Source: Brenneria izbisi (GTDB lineage Bacteria; Pseudomonadota; Gammaproteobacteria; Enterobacterales; Enterobacteriaceae). Taken from it: 64,000 bases of DNA. The translations under genes were made by a program, and so were the position numbers. The stretch covers positions 62,001 through 126,000 of the forward strand of contig NZ_JAMPJU010000010.1 of the NCBI RefSeq assembly GCF_025840185.1, written 5' to 3'. Below are positions 27,490 through 37,617 of the stretch, piece after piece. Below the pieces are notes generated by a model. It ran no database searches. It saw only the letters and a list, made by a program, of their open reading frames with translations, and was not told the origin of the DNA. The stretch's first letter is position 1. Each line of letters begins with the position of its first letter.

Positions 27490-29145
27490 TTAGAACGCTT
27501 CCCAGTCTTGCTGCGCGGGGGTGTTACTGGCTAATTTCAGCGTCTGAGTCGGGCGAGGCGCCTTCTGTTGACTGGGTTTGCGCGTGTTTTCGTCAAGCTG
27601 GAAAACACTCATCAGTTCGACCAGTCGTTTGGCCTGATCGCTCAGGCTGTCTGCGGCGGTAGCGGATTCTTCCACCAGGGCGGCGTTCTGTTGCGTCACT
27701 TCATCCAACTGATTGACCGCATCATTAACCTGCGAGATACCATGAGACTGCTCGCGGGTGGTTACCCCGATTTCGGACAGCAATTCGGCCACGCGACGCA
27801 CCTGATCGACGATTTCGCTCATTGTGTCGCCCGCTTCATTCACCAGAAGCGAACCGGCTTCCACTTTTTCCACGCTTTCGCCAATCAGTTCTTTAATTTC
27901 TTTGGCGGCGGACGCGGAGCGTTGCGCCAGTGAGCGCACTTCCCCTGCGACAACCGCGAAGCCACGACCTTGCTCACCGGCGCGCGCCGCTTCCACCGCG
28001 GCGTTGAGCGCCAGAATATTGGTCTGGAAGGCGATACCATCAATCACCCCGATAATGTCGCCTATTTTGCGTGAACTGGAGGTGATTTCGTCCATGGTAT
28101 TGACGACATTGTTGACGACATCGCCGCCTTTACCCGCGGTAACGCTGGCGGATTGCGCCAGTTCCGACGCCATATTGACCGTATCGGTGTTCTGCTTAAT
28201 GGTCACGTTCATCTGTTCCATTGACGCTGCCGTTTCTTGCAGACTTGAAGCCTGCTCTTCCGTCCGCTGGCTTAAATCGGTGTTGCCGATGGCGATTTGG
28301 CTGGCGCCGGTGGCGATGGATTCGCTGCTCTGACGTACCTGATCGACAGTGTGGCTCAGGCTATCGCGCATGGATGTCATGGCGGCCAGCACGCTGGTGC
28401 TGTCGCCTGGGCGCAGCGCAATTTTCAATGCCAGATTTCCCTCTGCCACCTGCTGGGCGATCTCAACCGCATAGGTGGGTTCGCCGCCAAGCTGTCTTTT
28501 GATGCGCCGCGTGATGCTCCATGCAATTAATGAACCTAACAGCGCCGCGATAACAACCGCAATCAGCATCATTGTTCCGGCGGTTATCGCCTGACGTTCT
28601 GATATATTGGCTGTCTCCACCGTCAGGCTTTTCTGATAGGTTACCATCTCATCCAGCGCGCTGAACACGTTGGCCTGCGCGTCACGCATTTCACCGAACA
28701 ACATCGCGCGCGCTTCTTGCATTTGCCCAGAAATGCCTAAATTGATCGTCTTATTCAGCGTCTCACGGTAGGTAGGGCTCAACTGGGCAAGTGCCTGCAC
28801 AAGTTGACGCGCTTCAGGCGATACCGCAGTATTGCGCAGTGTGTTGAGATGTTCGGCATTGCGTGACAGCAGTTCATCAATGCGATTCTTCTCGCTTTCC
28901 TTTTCCTGATTGTTTTCCATCAGCGTAATGTTGCGCACGGAGCGGGAAATGGTATTGATATTGTCTTTTACATCTTGCATCAGCAACAGGTTGTTAATGC
29001 GCACCTGTGACAACAGTTGAATATTGTTGCCCAATTCAGCTAGTTGCATGCGGCCAAATAAAGCGACAAGGCAGCCTATCAGGATGACGATAGCAAAACC
29101 GGAGCCGAGCATGGTTCCCAGTTTCATATTTTTTAACATATTCAT
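27490..29145 (-). CDS. Methyl-accepting chemotaxis protein 2
   Basis: A 551-residue chemoreceptor with the same architecture as its neighbour: a first membrane segment near residues 11-31, a periplasmic four-helix domain, a second segment ([19 protein letters not shown]), HAMP, a signalling tip nearly identical to that of receptor 1, and C-terminal DWEAF. The periplasmic domains differ strongly (residues about 35-185), so the two probably sense different ligands after a tandem duplication. AAGGA precedes the ATG. Confidence 0.95.
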   Translation of the reverse strand: MNMLKNMKLGTMLGSGFAIVILIGCLVALFGRMQLAELGNNIQLLSQVRINNLLLMQDVKDNINTISRSVRNITLMENNQEKESEKNRIDELLSRNAEHLNTLRNTAVSPEARQLVQALAQLSPTYRETLNKTINLGISGQMQEARAMLFGEMRDAQANVFSALDEMVTYQKSLTVETANISERQAITAGTMMLIAVVIAALLGSLIAWSITRRIKRQLGGEPTYAVEIAQQVAEGNLALKIALRPGDSTSVLAAMTSMRDSLSHTVDQVRQSSESIATGASQIAIGNTDLSQRTEEQASSLQETAASMEQMNVTIKQNTDTVNMASELAQSASVTAGKGGDVVNNVVNTMDEITSSSRKIGDIIGVIDGIAFQTNILALNAAVEAARAGEQGRGFAVVAGEVRSLAQRSASAAKEIKELIGESVEKVEAGSLLVNEAGDTMSEIVDQVRRVAELLSEIGVTTREQSHGISQVNDAVNQLDEVTQQNAALVEESATAADSLSDQAKRLVELMSVFQLDENTRKPSQQKAPRPTQTLKLASNTPAQQDWEAF

Positions 29146-29796
29146 ATGTTCCTTGGTGGATAGAGACCAGCAGATAAATGCATTTACTGGCGAGAGATGA
29201 AAAATGCCTTATAAATCATTTTATTATTATGCGTAGTCCAGAGGGTGGTATTTTTGATTCATCCACTTGCCTGACTGAAAAACCGGCGTGAAAGAAGATG
29301 ATTACCCATTGTAAAGGGTGATGGGGTAAATTGATTACCAGATAAGTGGGCAAAAAGTGTGCTGATTGTTGCCATTTGATAGCGTGAGACTATTGTAAAA
29401 TGTAAAGGCAATTTATTTAGCTATCAATTGAGTGGTTGGTGAGCGAAGGTTAGTGAATAATGCCTGGCGTTTTCCTGCCGCGTTCATCCGGTTACCGCAA
29501 GGTTTATTTATCGTTATTGGCATAATTTGCGGCATTCATACATCCTTCTGTCCTGCGCGGGCTTACTGCCACGTGAGTCAGAGAGGTTCAGTTCGGTAAG
29601 TCTCGTTGTCATTCTTCCGTCATTTCCCGGTTATTTTTCTGTCATACGCACATGTCATGTTACCTGCGCCATAAAAAACACAAGGCGTGTTTTTCAACGT
29701 TGCCCGGCAACGGCCCAAAAGGGCGCGGACAGGACGCCCGCCATAAAAAAAGCGTCTCTCTGATGCAGGCGCGTCTATCTATTGCAGGAGACTGGC
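29146..29796. other. Divergent intergenic region, chemoreceptor 2 / ugpB
   Basis: A 651-bp AT-rich region. The half near ugpB holds the Pho boxes (29606-29646) and a GC-rich hairpin-forming leader (about 29695-29775). The half near the chemoreceptor shows only A/T-rich promoter-like sequence. No gene is convincing. Confidence 0.5.
29606..29646 (+). promoter_or_regulatory. PhoB box array upstream of ugpB
   Basis: Direct repeats TTGTCAT (29606) and CCGTCAT (29617) are 11 bp apart, the Pho-box period. A further CTGTCAT starts at 29639, exactly 33 bp (three periods) from the first. PhoB is known to activate ugp under phosphate limitation, so this is the expected control site, about 150-190 bp before the ugpB start. 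Confidence 0.7.
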
Positions 29797-31116
29797 ATGT
29801 TTAACTCTGATATCCGTAAAACGACAGCGTGTGTGGTATTAGCGCTGGCTTGTAGCGCCAATGCGCAGGCCGCCACCGAAATCCTTTTCTGGCATTCGAT
29901 GGAAGGCGAGCTTGGAAAAGAGGTCAATTCCCTGGTCGAACGTTTTAATCAGTCCCACGGCGATGTGAAAATTGTCCCGGTCTATAAAGGCAACTACGAA
30001 CAGAGTCTGGCCGCCGGGATCGCCGCTTATCGCGCCGGGAATGCGCCTGCGATTTTACAGGTTTATGAGGTCGGCACCGCCACCATGATGGCCAGCAAAG
30101 CGATTAAACCGGTTTATGAGGTGTTCAAAGATGCCGGTATTCCTTTTGATGAGTCAGTTTTTGTGCCGACCGTATCCGGTTATTACACCGATGCGAAAAG
30201 CGGCCATCTGCTGTCGCAGCCGTTCAATAGCTCGACGCCCGTTCTGTACTACAACAAAGATGCTTTCCAAAAAGCGGGATTGGATCCCGAGCAGCCGCCA
30301 AAAACCTGGCAGCAAATGGCTGAGTACACCGCGAAGCTGCGTGCGTCCGGCATGAAGTGCGGCTATGCCAGCGGCTGGCAGGGCTGGATCCAGATTGAAA
30401 ATTTCAGCGCCTGGCATGGTTTGCCGGTCGCCAGCAAAAATAACGGTTTCGATGGCGCCGATGCGGTACTGGAATTCAATAAACCGACGCAGGTTAAACA
30501 CATTCAGTTATTGCAGGACATGAACAGGAAAGGGGATTTCACCTATTTCGGGCGTAAGGACGAACCAACCGAGAAGTTTTATAACGGCGATTGCGCGATT
30601 ACCACTGCATCGTCGGGTTCACTGGCGGATATCCGTCAACACGCCAAATTCAATTACGGCGTAGGCATGATGCCTTATGACGCCGAGGTGTCCGGCGCAC
30701 CGCAGAACGCCATTATCGGCGGCGCCAGTCTGTGGGTGATGAATGGCAAAGACGCTGCGACGTATAAAGGCGTGGCTGAGTTTATGCAGTTCCTGGCTCA
30801 GCCTGAAATGGCCGCGGAATGGCATCAGAAAACCGGTTATCTGCCGATCACCAAAGCAGCGTATGCGTTAACGCAGCGGCAGGGTTTCTACGAGCAGAAT
30901 CCGGGCGCGGATATCGCCACACGTCAGATGCTGAACAAGCCGCCGCTGGCGTTTACCAAAGGCTTGCGACTGGGCAACATGCAGCAGATCCGTAGCGTGG
31001 TGGATGAAGAACTGGAAAGCGTCTGGACCGGAAAAAAAGCGCCGCAGCAGGCGCTGGATAGCGCGGTGACGCGAGGTAACGCCTTGTTGCGTCGCTTTGA
31101 GCAATCAACCCGATAA
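29797..31116 (+). CDS. ugpB: UgpB, sn-glycerol-3-phosphate binding protein
   Basis: A 439-residue periplasmic binding protein (E. coli 438) that captures glycerol-3-phosphate and glycerophosphodiesters. A signal peptide of about 25 residues ends ANAQA. Conserved stretches are [53 protein letters not shown] and [10 protein letters not shown]. The ATG at 29797 has AGGAG 8 bp upstream; an in-frame start 15 bp earlier does not fit. It is first in ugpBAECQ. Confidence 0.97.
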   Translation: MFNSDIRKTTACVVLALACSANAQAATEILFWHSMEGELGKEVNSLVERFNQSHGDVKIVPVYKGNYEQSLAAGIAAYRAGNAPAILQVYEVGTATMMASKAIKPVYEVFKDAGIPFDESVFVPTVSGYYTDAKSGHLLSQPFNSSTPVLYYNKDAFQKAGLDPEQPPKTWQQMAEYTAKLRASGMKCGYASGWQGWIQIENFSAWHGLPVASKNNGFDGADAVLEFNKPTQVKHIQLLQDMNRKGDFTYFGRKDEPTEKFYNGDCAITTASSGSLADIRQHAKFNYGVGMMPYDAEVSGAPQNAIIGGASLWVMNGKDAATYKGVAEFMQFLAQPEMAAEWHQKTGYLPITKAAYALTQRQGFYEQNPGADIATRQMLNKPPLAFTKGLRLGNMQQIRSVVDEELESVWTGKKAPQQALDSAVTRGNALLRRFEQSTR

Positions 31117-31179
31117 CCTATGTCCTAAGGAGCTGAATGACATCGGCTCCTTCCCTTTCTGATCGCAATGAGTTAGCGC

Positions 31180-32067
31180 ATGACATCATCCCGTCCCGTT
31201 TTTGGCCGCAGTTGGCTTCCCTATCTTCTGGTTTTGCCCCAGTTGCTCATCACCGTTGTTTTCTTCATCTGGCCCGCGGGTCAGGCGTTGTGGTATTCGG
31301 TGCAAAGTCTCGATCCGTTTGGTTTGTCCAGCGAATTCGTTGGCATGGAAAACTTCCGCCAATTGTTCAGCGATAGCTACTATCTGGATTCGTTTTACAC
31401 CACGCTGATATTCAGTTTTCTGGTGGCGGGGTTTGGTCTGCTGATTTCGCTATTTCTGGCCGCGTTGGTAGATCATGTGATGCGATGCCGCCGCCTGTAT
31501 CAGACGTTGATTCTTTTGCCGTATGCAGTGGCGCCGGCGGTCGCGGCGGTGCTGTGGATGTTTCTGTTTAATCCCGGCCTGGGGTTGATCACCCACTTCC
31601 TTGGGACGCTGGGCTACTCATGGAATCATGCGCAGAACAGCGGGCAGGCGATGTTTCTGGTGGTGTTGGCGTCCATCTGGAAACAAATCAGCTATAACTT
31701 TTTGTTTTTCCTCGCCGCCCTGCAATCCATTCCCCGCTCGCTAACCGAAGCGGCAGCCATTGACGGCGCCGGACCGGTGCGCCGCTTCTTTAATCTGGTG
31801 CTGCCGCTGATTTCGCCGGTGAGTTTTTTCCTGCTGGTGGTGAATCTGGTTTATGCCTTCTTCGATACCTTTCCGATTGTTGACGCCGCTACCGCGGGCG
31901 GGCCGGTGCAGTCAACCACCACGCTTATCTACAAAATTTACCGGGAAGGCTTCGCGGGTCTGGATCTGTCCAGTTCGGCGGCACAGTCGGTGGTGCTGAT
32001 GCTGTTAGTTATCGGACTGACGGTGCTCCAGTTCCGTTTTGTTGAACGTAAGGTGAATTACCAATGA
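31180..32067 (+). CDS. ugpA: UgpA, glycerol-3-phosphate permease
   Basis: A 295-residue inner-membrane permease, the same length as in E. coli, with six membrane segments. Its start [20 protein letters not shown] aligns with E. coli UgpA, and the ABC coupling loop is [20 protein letters not shown]. It pairs with UgpE. Its end overlaps ugpE by 4 bp. Confidence 0.97.
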   Translation: MTSSRPVFGRSWLPYLLVLPQLLITVVFFIWPAGQALWYSVQSLDPFGLSSEFVGMENFRQLFSDSYYLDSFYTTLIFSFLVAGFGLLISLFLAALVDHVMRCRRLYQTLILLPYAVAPAVAAVLWMFLFNPGLGLITHFLGTLGYSWNHAQNSGQAMFLVVLASIWKQISYNFLFFLAALQSIPRSLTEAAAIDGAGPVRRFFNLVLPLISPVSFFLLVVNLVYAFFDTFPIVDAATAGGPVQSTTTLIYKIYREGFAGLDLSSSAAQSVVLMLLVIGLTVLQFRFVERKVNYQ

Positions 32068-32909
32068 TTGAGAACCGTCGCGGACTGGCTATTTTCAGTC
32101 ACCTGATGCTGATCGTCGGGATTGCCGCCGTGTTGTTCCCGCTGTACGTGGGGTTTGTGGCTGCCACGCTGAATAATCAGGACGTCTTTCAGTCGCCGAT
32201 GTCGCTGATGCCTGGTTCGCACCTGTGGGAAAATCTGCGCGATATCTGGCTGCATGGCGCGGGCAACAGCCCGACGCCGTTTGGCCGGATGCTGTTGAAC
32301 AGTTTTGTCATGGCGCTGGCGATTACACTGGGCAAAATCACGGTTTCGATCTTATCCGCTTACGCCATCGTCTATTTTCGCTTTCCGCTGCGCAGTCTGT
32401 TTTTCTGGATGATTTTCCTGACGTTAATGTTGCCAGTGGAAGTGCGTATTTTCCCCACGGTGGAAGTGATCGCCAGGCTGGACATGATGGACAGCTACAC
32501 CGGGTTGACGCTGCCGCTGATGGCATCGGCCACGGCGACCTTTCTGTTCCGGCAATTCTTTATGACCCTGCCGGATGAACTGCTTGAGGCGGCGCGCATT
32601 GATGGCGCAAGCCCGATGCGTTTCTTTTTCGACATGGTGCTGCCGCTGTCGAAAACCAATCTGGCGGCGCTGTTCGTGATTACCTTCATCTATGGCTGGA
32701 ACCAGTATCTATGGCCGTTGCTGATCATCAGCGATGCCAATCTGGGGACGGCGGTCGCCGGCATCAAAAGCATGATCGCTTCTGGCGACGGCGCGACCCA
32801 GTGGAATCAGGTAATGGCCGCAATGCTGCTCACCCTGCTGCCGCCGCTGTTGGTCGTGTTGTTGATGCAGCGCTGGTTTGTGCGCGGTCTGGTGGATAGC
32901 GAAAAGTAA
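32064..32909 (+). CDS. ugpE: UgpE, glycerol-3-phosphate permease
   Basis: A 281-residue inner-membrane permease (same length as E. coli) with six membrane segments and coupling loop [21 protein letters not shown]. Other conserved stretches are [16 protein letters not shown] and [14 protein letters not shown]. It overlaps ugpA by 4 bp. A GC-rich hairpin (GGCGAG/CTCGCC) lies in the 60-bp gap before ugpC. Confidence 0.97.
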   Translation: MIENRRGLAIFSHLMLIVGIAAVLFPLYVGFVAATLNNQDVFQSPMSLMPGSHLWENLRDIWLHGAGNSPTPFGRMLLNSFVMALAITLGKITVSILSAYAIVYFRFPLRSLFFWMIFLTLMLPVEVRIFPTVEVIARLDMMDSYTGLTLPLMASATATFLFRQFFMTLPDELLEAARIDGASPMRFFFDMVLPLSKTNLAALFVITFIYGWNQYLWPLLIISDANLGTAVAGIKSMIASGDGATQWNQVMAAMLLTLLPPLLVVLLMQRWFVRGLVDSEK

Positions 32910-32969
32910 CGGGCGAGGCTGGCTCGCCGATCAACATGCGCTGCTGTGCGGCGTTAAAAAGGTTTTTTT

Positions 32970-34043
32970 ATGGCATGTTTAAAACTTCAGGCCGTCACCA
33001 AGTCCTATGATGGCAAAACGCAGACGATCCACCCCATCGATCTGGATGTCGCCGATGGCGAATTTGTGGTGATGGTCGGGCCGTCGGGTTGTGGGAAATC
33101 AACGTTGCTGCGCATGGTGGCGGGGCTGGAACGCGCCACCAGCGGAGATATCTACATTGGCGATCAACGTGTGACCGAACTGGAGCCAAAAGATCGCGGG
33201 ATTGCGATGGTGTTCCAGAACTACGCGCTGTATCCCCATATGAATGTGTATGACAATATGGCCTATGGGCTGAAAATCCGTGGCTTTGGCAAAGTACAAA
33301 TCCGTCAGCAAGTGGAAGAGGCGGCGCGTATTCTGGAACTGATGCCGTTGTTGCAGCGCAAACCGCGCGAGCTTTCCGGCGGGCAGCGTCAGCGTGTCGC
33401 GATGGGGCGGGCGATTGTGCGCGAACCCGCGGTATTTTTGTTTGATGAGCCGCTATCGAATCTGGATGCCAAGCTGCGCGTACAGATGCGTCTGGAGTTG
33501 CAGCAACTGCATCAGCGGCTGAAAACCACCAGCCTCTACGTGACGCACGATCAGGTGGAAGCCATGACGCTGGCGCAACGCGTGATTGTGATGAATAAAG
33601 GCATTGCCGAGCAAGTGGGGGCGCCGTCGGAAATTTATCGCCGTCCGGCTACGCGGTTTGTGGCCAGTTTTATCGGTTCCCCGGCCATGAATCTTTGGTC
33701 GGGGCGGATCAGCGATGACGGTTGCCGCTTTGAGATTGGCGGCGATATCGCGCTGGCGCTGCCGACGGCGAAACCGCAATGGCGCGGACGGGAATTGACG
33801 CTTGGGGTAAGACCGGAGCATATTCAACTGGCAACGCGCGAAACCGGCGGTATCCCGCTACAGGTTTCGACATTGGAACTGTTGGGCGCGGATAATCTGG
33901 CGCATGGACAGTGGGGCGGACAGAACGTGATCGCTCGTCTGTCTTATGAACATTGTCCGGCGGTTGGAACGACGCTCTGGCTGCATCTGCCTGAGCAGGC
34001 ATGGCACTTGTTTGATTCGCAAAGCGGATTACGGATGAAATAA
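32970..34043 (+). CDS. ugpC: UgpC, glycerol-3-phosphate ABC ATPase
   Basis: A 357-residue ATPase of the MalK type. It has Walker [10 protein letters not shown], signature [16 protein letters not shown], Walker [13 protein letters not shown] and the switch His in [15 protein letters not shown]-terminal regulatory OB domain ([12 protein letters not shown] onward) is present. It couples ATP hydrolysis to UgpAE transport. Its TAA stop shares one base with the ugpQ ATG (TAATG). Confidence 0.97.
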   Translation: MACLKLQAVTKSYDGKTQTIHPIDLDVADGEFVVMVGPSGCGKSTLLRMVAGLERATSGDIYIGDQRVTELEPKDRGIAMVFQNYALYPHMNVYDNMAYGLKIRGFGKVQIRQQVEEAARILELMPLLQRKPRELSGGQRQRVAMGRAIVREPAVFLFDEPLSNLDAKLRVQMRLELQQLHQRLKTTSLYVTHDQVEAMTLAQRVIVMNKGIAEQVGAPSEIYRRPATRFVASFIGSPAMNLWSGRISDDGCRFEIGGDIALALPTAKPQWRGRELTLGVRPEHIQLATRETGGIPLQVSTLELLGADNLAHGQWGGQNVIARLSYEHCPAVGTTLWLHLPEQAWHLFDSQSGLRMK

Positions 34044-34792
34044 TGACCACTTTCTGGCCTTACCCGAATATTGTCGCCCATCGCGGCGGCGGTTCACTGG
34101 CACCGGAAAACACGCTGGCGGCGATTGATATGGGCGCGAGTCTGGGCCACAGGATGATTGAGTTCGATGCCAAGCTATCGCAGGATGGCCAAATCTTTTT
34201 ATTGCATGACGACTCGCTGGAACGAACCAGCAACGGCAGCGGGATCGCGGGTGAGCTAGCGTGGGATCAATTGATTGGTCTGGATGTCGGCGGCTGGTTC
34301 GGGGAGAAATTCGCCGGCGAGCGATTGCCGCTGCTCTCTGAAGTGGCAAAACGCTGCGCGCAATATGGCATGGCGGCCAATATTGAAATCAAACCGACCA
34401 CCGGTCAGGACGCGCAGACCGGGCGGGTTATCGCGCTGGCCGCACGCCAATTGTGGGCTGATGAGCCGATAGCGCCGCTGCTCTCCTCCTTTTCTGTGGC
34501 TGCACTGGCAGCCGCTCAGCAAGCCGCGCCGGAATTGCCGCGCGGCTTGCTATTGGATGAGTGGGACGAGAATTGGCAACACCTGACGCAGCGTCTCGGA
34601 TGCGTGTCCATTCATCTTAATCATCAGCTGCTGACGGCGGAACGGGTCGCCGAATTGAAAGCAGCCGGTCTGCATATTCTGGTCTATACCGTCAATCAAC
34701 CGGACCGGGCGCAAACTTTGCTGGGTTGGGGCGTTGACTGCATCTGTACTGACCGGATAGATTTAATTGGGGCGGATTTCGCAACCGGCTGA
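34043..34792 (+). CDS. ugpQ: UgpQ, glycerophosphodiester phosphodiesterase
   Basis: A 249-residue cytoplasmic GDPD-family enzyme that hydrolyses imported glycerophosphodiesters to glycerol-3-phosphate and an alcohol. The catalytic signature is present: [18 protein letters not shown], the metal ligands in [11 protein letters not shown], the second catalytic His in [14 protein letters not shown], and NIEIKP. It is the last gene of the ugp operon, translationally coupled to ugpC. Confidence 0.96.
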   Translation: MTTFWPYPNIVAHRGGGSLAPENTLAAIDMGASLGHRMIEFDAKLSQDGQIFLLHDDSLERTSNGSGIAGELAWDQLIGLDVGGWFGEKFAGERLPLLSEVAKRCAQYGMAANIEIKPTTGQDAQTGRVIALAARQLWADEPIAPLLSSFSVAALAAAQQAAPELPRGLLLDEWDENWQHLTQRLGCVSIHLNHQLLTAERVAELKAAGLHILVYTVNQPDRAQTLLGWGVDCICTDRIDLIGADFATG

Positions 34793-34907
34793 AATTTGCC
34801 CGCTTTATCCCAAGCCGATCTTGCCTCGCGGGATGCTGACGCGTCTGTGGGGCGCAAGTGACGGGTATAGGCTTTCCGCCAGTGCCGGTAATTAAGGAAG
34901 TGGCTCA

Positions 34908-35864
34908 ATGCCCGCATTTGTGATTTCTCTCTGGCATCAAATTTTTCTGTCGTTACCGCTGTTTGTGCTGATCGCGCTGGGCTACTGCCTGATCCGTTAC
35001 GGCAAGTGGCCGACCGTGATTACCGATGGCATGAGTCGTTTTGTCTTTTCCGTGGCGATGCCGGCCATGCTGTTCCGTTTGATGAGCGATTTTTCCAAGC
35101 GCCCGGTGGTGGACACCCGATTGTTGATCGCATTTTTCGGCAGCTGTCTGGTGGTCTTTGTGCTGGGCCGTATCGTGGCGCGTAAAATCTTTCGGCTTGA
35201 TGGCGTTTCCGGTTCTATTTTTGCGCTCAGCGGTATCTTCTCCAACAACGTGATGCTTGGGTTGCCGATCGCCACGCTGATGCTGGGGGAAGAGGCTATC
35301 CCATCCGTCGCGCTGGTGCTGGTATTCAACGGTCTGATCCTGTGGACGCTGGTGACGGTATCGGTGGAGTGGGCGCGCAACGGGGCGTTGTCATTGCAGG
35401 GTTTTACCAAGACTGCGCTGGGCGTGCTGAAAAATCCGCTGATCATCGGCATCCTGTCTGGTACGGCTTTCAGCCTGACCGGGCTGTCGCTGCCGAGCTA
35501 TGTCGATCAGCCATTGAGCATGCTGGGGCAGATTGCGGTGCCATTGTCGCTGATTGCGCTCGGCATGGGGCTGGCGGAATACCAAATCCGCGACGGCTGG
35601 CAAATCAGCAGCGTGATTTGCGTCATCAAGCTGTTGGTGCAGCCGCTGGTGGTGTGGGGCCTTGCGGTTGCGCTGGGATTGCCGGAAATGGAAACCCGTG
35701 TCGTGGTGCTGCTTGGCTCAATGGCGGTCGGTGTGAATGTGTATCTGATGTCGCGCCAGTTCAACGTGCTGGGCGGCCCGGTGGCTTCCAGCCTGCTGAT
35801 GTCAACGGCGCTGGCCGCGGTGACCACGCCGTTGATACTGACTTTGTTGGGCGTGCGGTTATAA
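34908..35864 (+). CDS. AEC family transporter
   Basis: A 318-residue inner-membrane protein of the auxin efflux carrier (AEC) family with about ten membrane segments in two repeats. Family stretches are LIALGYCLIRYGKWP, VFSVAMPAMLFRLMS, GIFSNNVMLGLPIATLMLG and LKNPLIIGILSGTAF. Relatives (MdcF, YfdV) are thought to move small organic acids; the substrate is unknown here. It lies between ugpQ and the yhhA-like gene, adjacent in E. coli, so it is an insertion relative to that order. Confidence 0.87.
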   Translation: MPAFVISLWHQIFLSLPLFVLIALGYCLIRYGKWPTVITDGMSRFVFSVAMPAMLFRLMSDFSKRPVVDTRLLIAFFGSCLVVFVLGRIVARKIFRLDGVSGSIFALSGIFSNNVMLGLPIATLMLGEEAIPSVALVLVFNGLILWTLVTVSVEWARNGALSLQGFTKTALGVLKNPLIIGILSGTAFSLTGLSLPSYVDQPLSMLGQIAVPLSLIALGMGLAEYQIRDGWQISSVICVIKLLVQPLVVWGLAVALGLPEMETRVVVLLGSMAVGVNVYLMSRQFNVLGGPVASSLLMSTALAAVTTPLILTLLGVRL

Positions 35865-35870
35865 GCGAAC

Positions 35871-36176
35871 TCAGGGTGTTTGTCGTTGCGGTATTGGTTG
35901 CGGCGTCGCTTGCTGTGTCCGCATCTGATTTTGCTGTAACTGCTGCTGGCGCTGTTGTTGCAACTGCGTGTTGCGCTGCTGTAGCTGCTGATTCAACTGT
36001 TGTTGCTGCAATTGTTGATTCTGCTGCATGCGCTGTTGTAACTGGCGCTGGCTGCTGATGCCGTTTTCGTATTGCTGCTGGCGTGCCGATGGCGCTTGTA
36101 CCGTATTGGCCTGCGCCGTCCACGACAGACTAAACAACGTGAGCAGCACGGTCGCCAGTGTGAATGCATACTTCAT
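35871..36176 (-). CDS. yhhA: Gln-rich secreted protein, YhhA/DUF2756-like
   Basis: A 101-residue protein with a signal peptide (MKYAFTLATVLLTLFSLSWTAQA in outline, residues 1-23) and a mature part that is over one third glutamine, in repeats of QQ, LQQ and QNQQ. It resembles E. coli YhhA in position near ugpQ, length class and Gln-rich character, so the symbol is tentative. Its function is unknown; the mature chain is probably helical or disordered. The ATG at 36176 has GGAGG 5 bp upstream. It is convergent with the AEC gene, with only 6 bp between stops. Confidence 0.72.
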   Translation of the reverse strand: MKYAFTLATVLLTLFSLSWTAQANTVQAPSARQQQYENGISSQRQLQQRMQQNQQLQQQQLNQQLQQRNTQLQQQRQQQLQQNQMRTQQATPQPIPQRQTP

Positions 36177-36389
36177 CATGTCCTCCACGGCACCTTATGT
36201 GCCAAGACCGTGATATCTTGCGGATGAACCGGAATGCCGGTAACGGTTATTTGCCCCGATACTTACAGTGTAATCGCCACGGGGTAAAACGTCGCCATGA
36301 GTTATCCTATTCTGGCCCTCAGCTTTTTGGGGTGCTCTGGAGGAATGTTATATACTGGCGCTGAATTTTTCTTTGCGGCTAATTATCCC

Positions 36390-36854
36390 ATGTTTCATAT
36401 TGCGCTCTATGAGCCACAAATCGCCCCGAATACCGGAAACATTATCCGTCTGGCCGCCAACAACGGCTGTAGCCTGCACCTGATCGAACCGCTGGGTTTC
36501 GATTTCGAAGAGAAGAAGCTGCGCCGTGCCGGGCTGGATTACCACGATCTGGCCAATGTCAGTCGTCACCGGAACTACCAGGATTTTCTGGCGGTGGTGT
36601 CCGGCAAACGTATTTTCGCCTGCACCACCAAAGGCAGTCGTCCTTACGACCAGCCCGCCTATCAACCGGGGGATGTGCTGCTGTTTGGCTCAGAAACCGC
36701 CGGTTTGCCCGATGCGATCCGGGACGGCTTCCCGCCGGATTTTCGTATTCGTATTCCGATGCAGCCTGATAGCCGTAGTCTGAACCTCTCGAATGCCGTG
36801 GCGGTCATCAGCTATGAAGCCTGGCGGCAGAATGGTTTTGGCGGACGCGCCTGA
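36390..36854 (+). CDS. trmL: tRNA (cytidine/uridine-2'-O)-methyltransferase TrmL
   Basis: A 154-residue SPOUT-class (trefoil knot) enzyme that 2'-O-methylates position 34 of two tRNA-Leu isoacceptors. It has the N-terminal [20 protein letters not shown], the [10 protein letters not shown] motif, the SAM-binding [11 protein letters not shown] and [20 protein letters not shown]. The start at 36390 aligns with E. coli TrmL but has a weak ribosome site. An in-frame ATG at 36345 has GGAGG only one base away, which is too close. In E. coli trmL is elsewhere (near cysE). Confidence 0.94.
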   Translation: MFHIALYEPQIAPNTGNIIRLAANNGCSLHLIEPLGFDFEEKKLRRAGLDYHDLANVSRHRNYQDFLAVVSGKRIFACTTKGSRPYDQPAYQPGDVLLFGSETAGLPDAIRDGFPPDFRIRIPMQPDSRSLNLSNAVAVISYEAWRQNGFGGRA

Positions 36855-36885
36855 CGCGGGCGCCTTCCGTTGACGGTTACGTTTT

Positions 36886-37617
36886 TCACGGCGGATTGAC
36901 CAGAAAAACCACCTCGCCGCGATAATAGGGCGAGCGCGTCAGACGTTGCTGCCACAGCGTGTCCCACTTGCCATGCTGTACCAGCCCCAGACGGAAAGGC
37001 AGTTTCAGTTTGAGTAGGGCGGGAAGATAATCGGCATAATTGGTGACGGTATTACGTCCCTGGTAGGTCTGCACCACCAGTTCATCCACGCTCTCATGCA
37101 GGCGGTTCAGTTGTGTAACATCGCCCGTTTTTGACCAGTCGAGCAAACCGGTGATGCTGATTTGGCAATCCGCTGGCAATCTTTTGCGTAGTTGTTGTAA
37201 AAATGCGACGTAACCTGCCAGTTGATAGCTTTTCGCGTCAAAATCGATTTGAATCCCTTTAATCTGATTACCGTGGCTGCGCCAGTTCTCGCGCAATTTA
37301 AGCATGCGGTTGAGATGTCGGTCTGAAAGATCCAGCGTGGTCATACGATAAGAGAGCCAGATAGCGCCAACGCGCAGTTTGCTGGGCGGGAGTCCCTGAC
37401 GTAGAAAGACCACTTTTCCTTGTCGGCGGGCGATTTCTCCCTGATGCAGATAAAGCGTCTGAGCATGATGCAGAACCGGCTGAGGCCGGACGGCGGCCCA
37501 TAGCCAGAAAGCCTGATAGCGGCTGGCGTCAACGGTGGCGGCCTGGGCGCTGAATGACAGCGCCCAGGCCAGTATCCACGCCGGCGTTACCAGTAATATT
37601 TGAGCCGGTCTGCCCAC
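36886..37617 (-). CDS. DUF3142 domain-containing exported protein
   Basis: A 243-residue protein of the DUF3142 family, function unknown. The N-terminus has a hydrophobic signal (LLVTPAWILAWALSFSAQA) and then VDASRYQAFWLWAAVRPQP. The IKGIQIDFDAKSYQLAGYVAFL and SITGLLDWSKTG segments look like the TIM-barrel style of glycosidase-like families, but no catalytic role is shown. I chose the GTG at 37617, which overlaps the upstream gene by 31 bp and gives a short signal peptide; the longer ORF start is less likely. It is coupled to the large exported protein upstream. Confidence 0.75.
   Translation of the reverse strand: MGRPAQILLVTPAWILAWALSFSAQAATVDASRYQAFWLWAAVRPQPVLHHAQTLYLHQGEIARRQGKVVFLRQGLPPSKLRVGAIWLSYRMTTLDLSDRHLNRMLKLRENWRSHGNQIKGIQIDFDAKSYQLAGYVAFLQQLRKRLPADCQISITGLLDWSKTGDVTQLNRLHESVDELVVQTYQGRNTVTNYADYLPALLKLKLPFRLGLVQHGKWDTLWQQRLTRSPYYRGEVVFLVNPP

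Noticed and set aside
36345-36389. In-frame ATG 45 bp upstream of the chosen trmL start
   Set aside because: GGAGG is only one base from this ATG, and the added residues have no counterpart in TrmL proteins.
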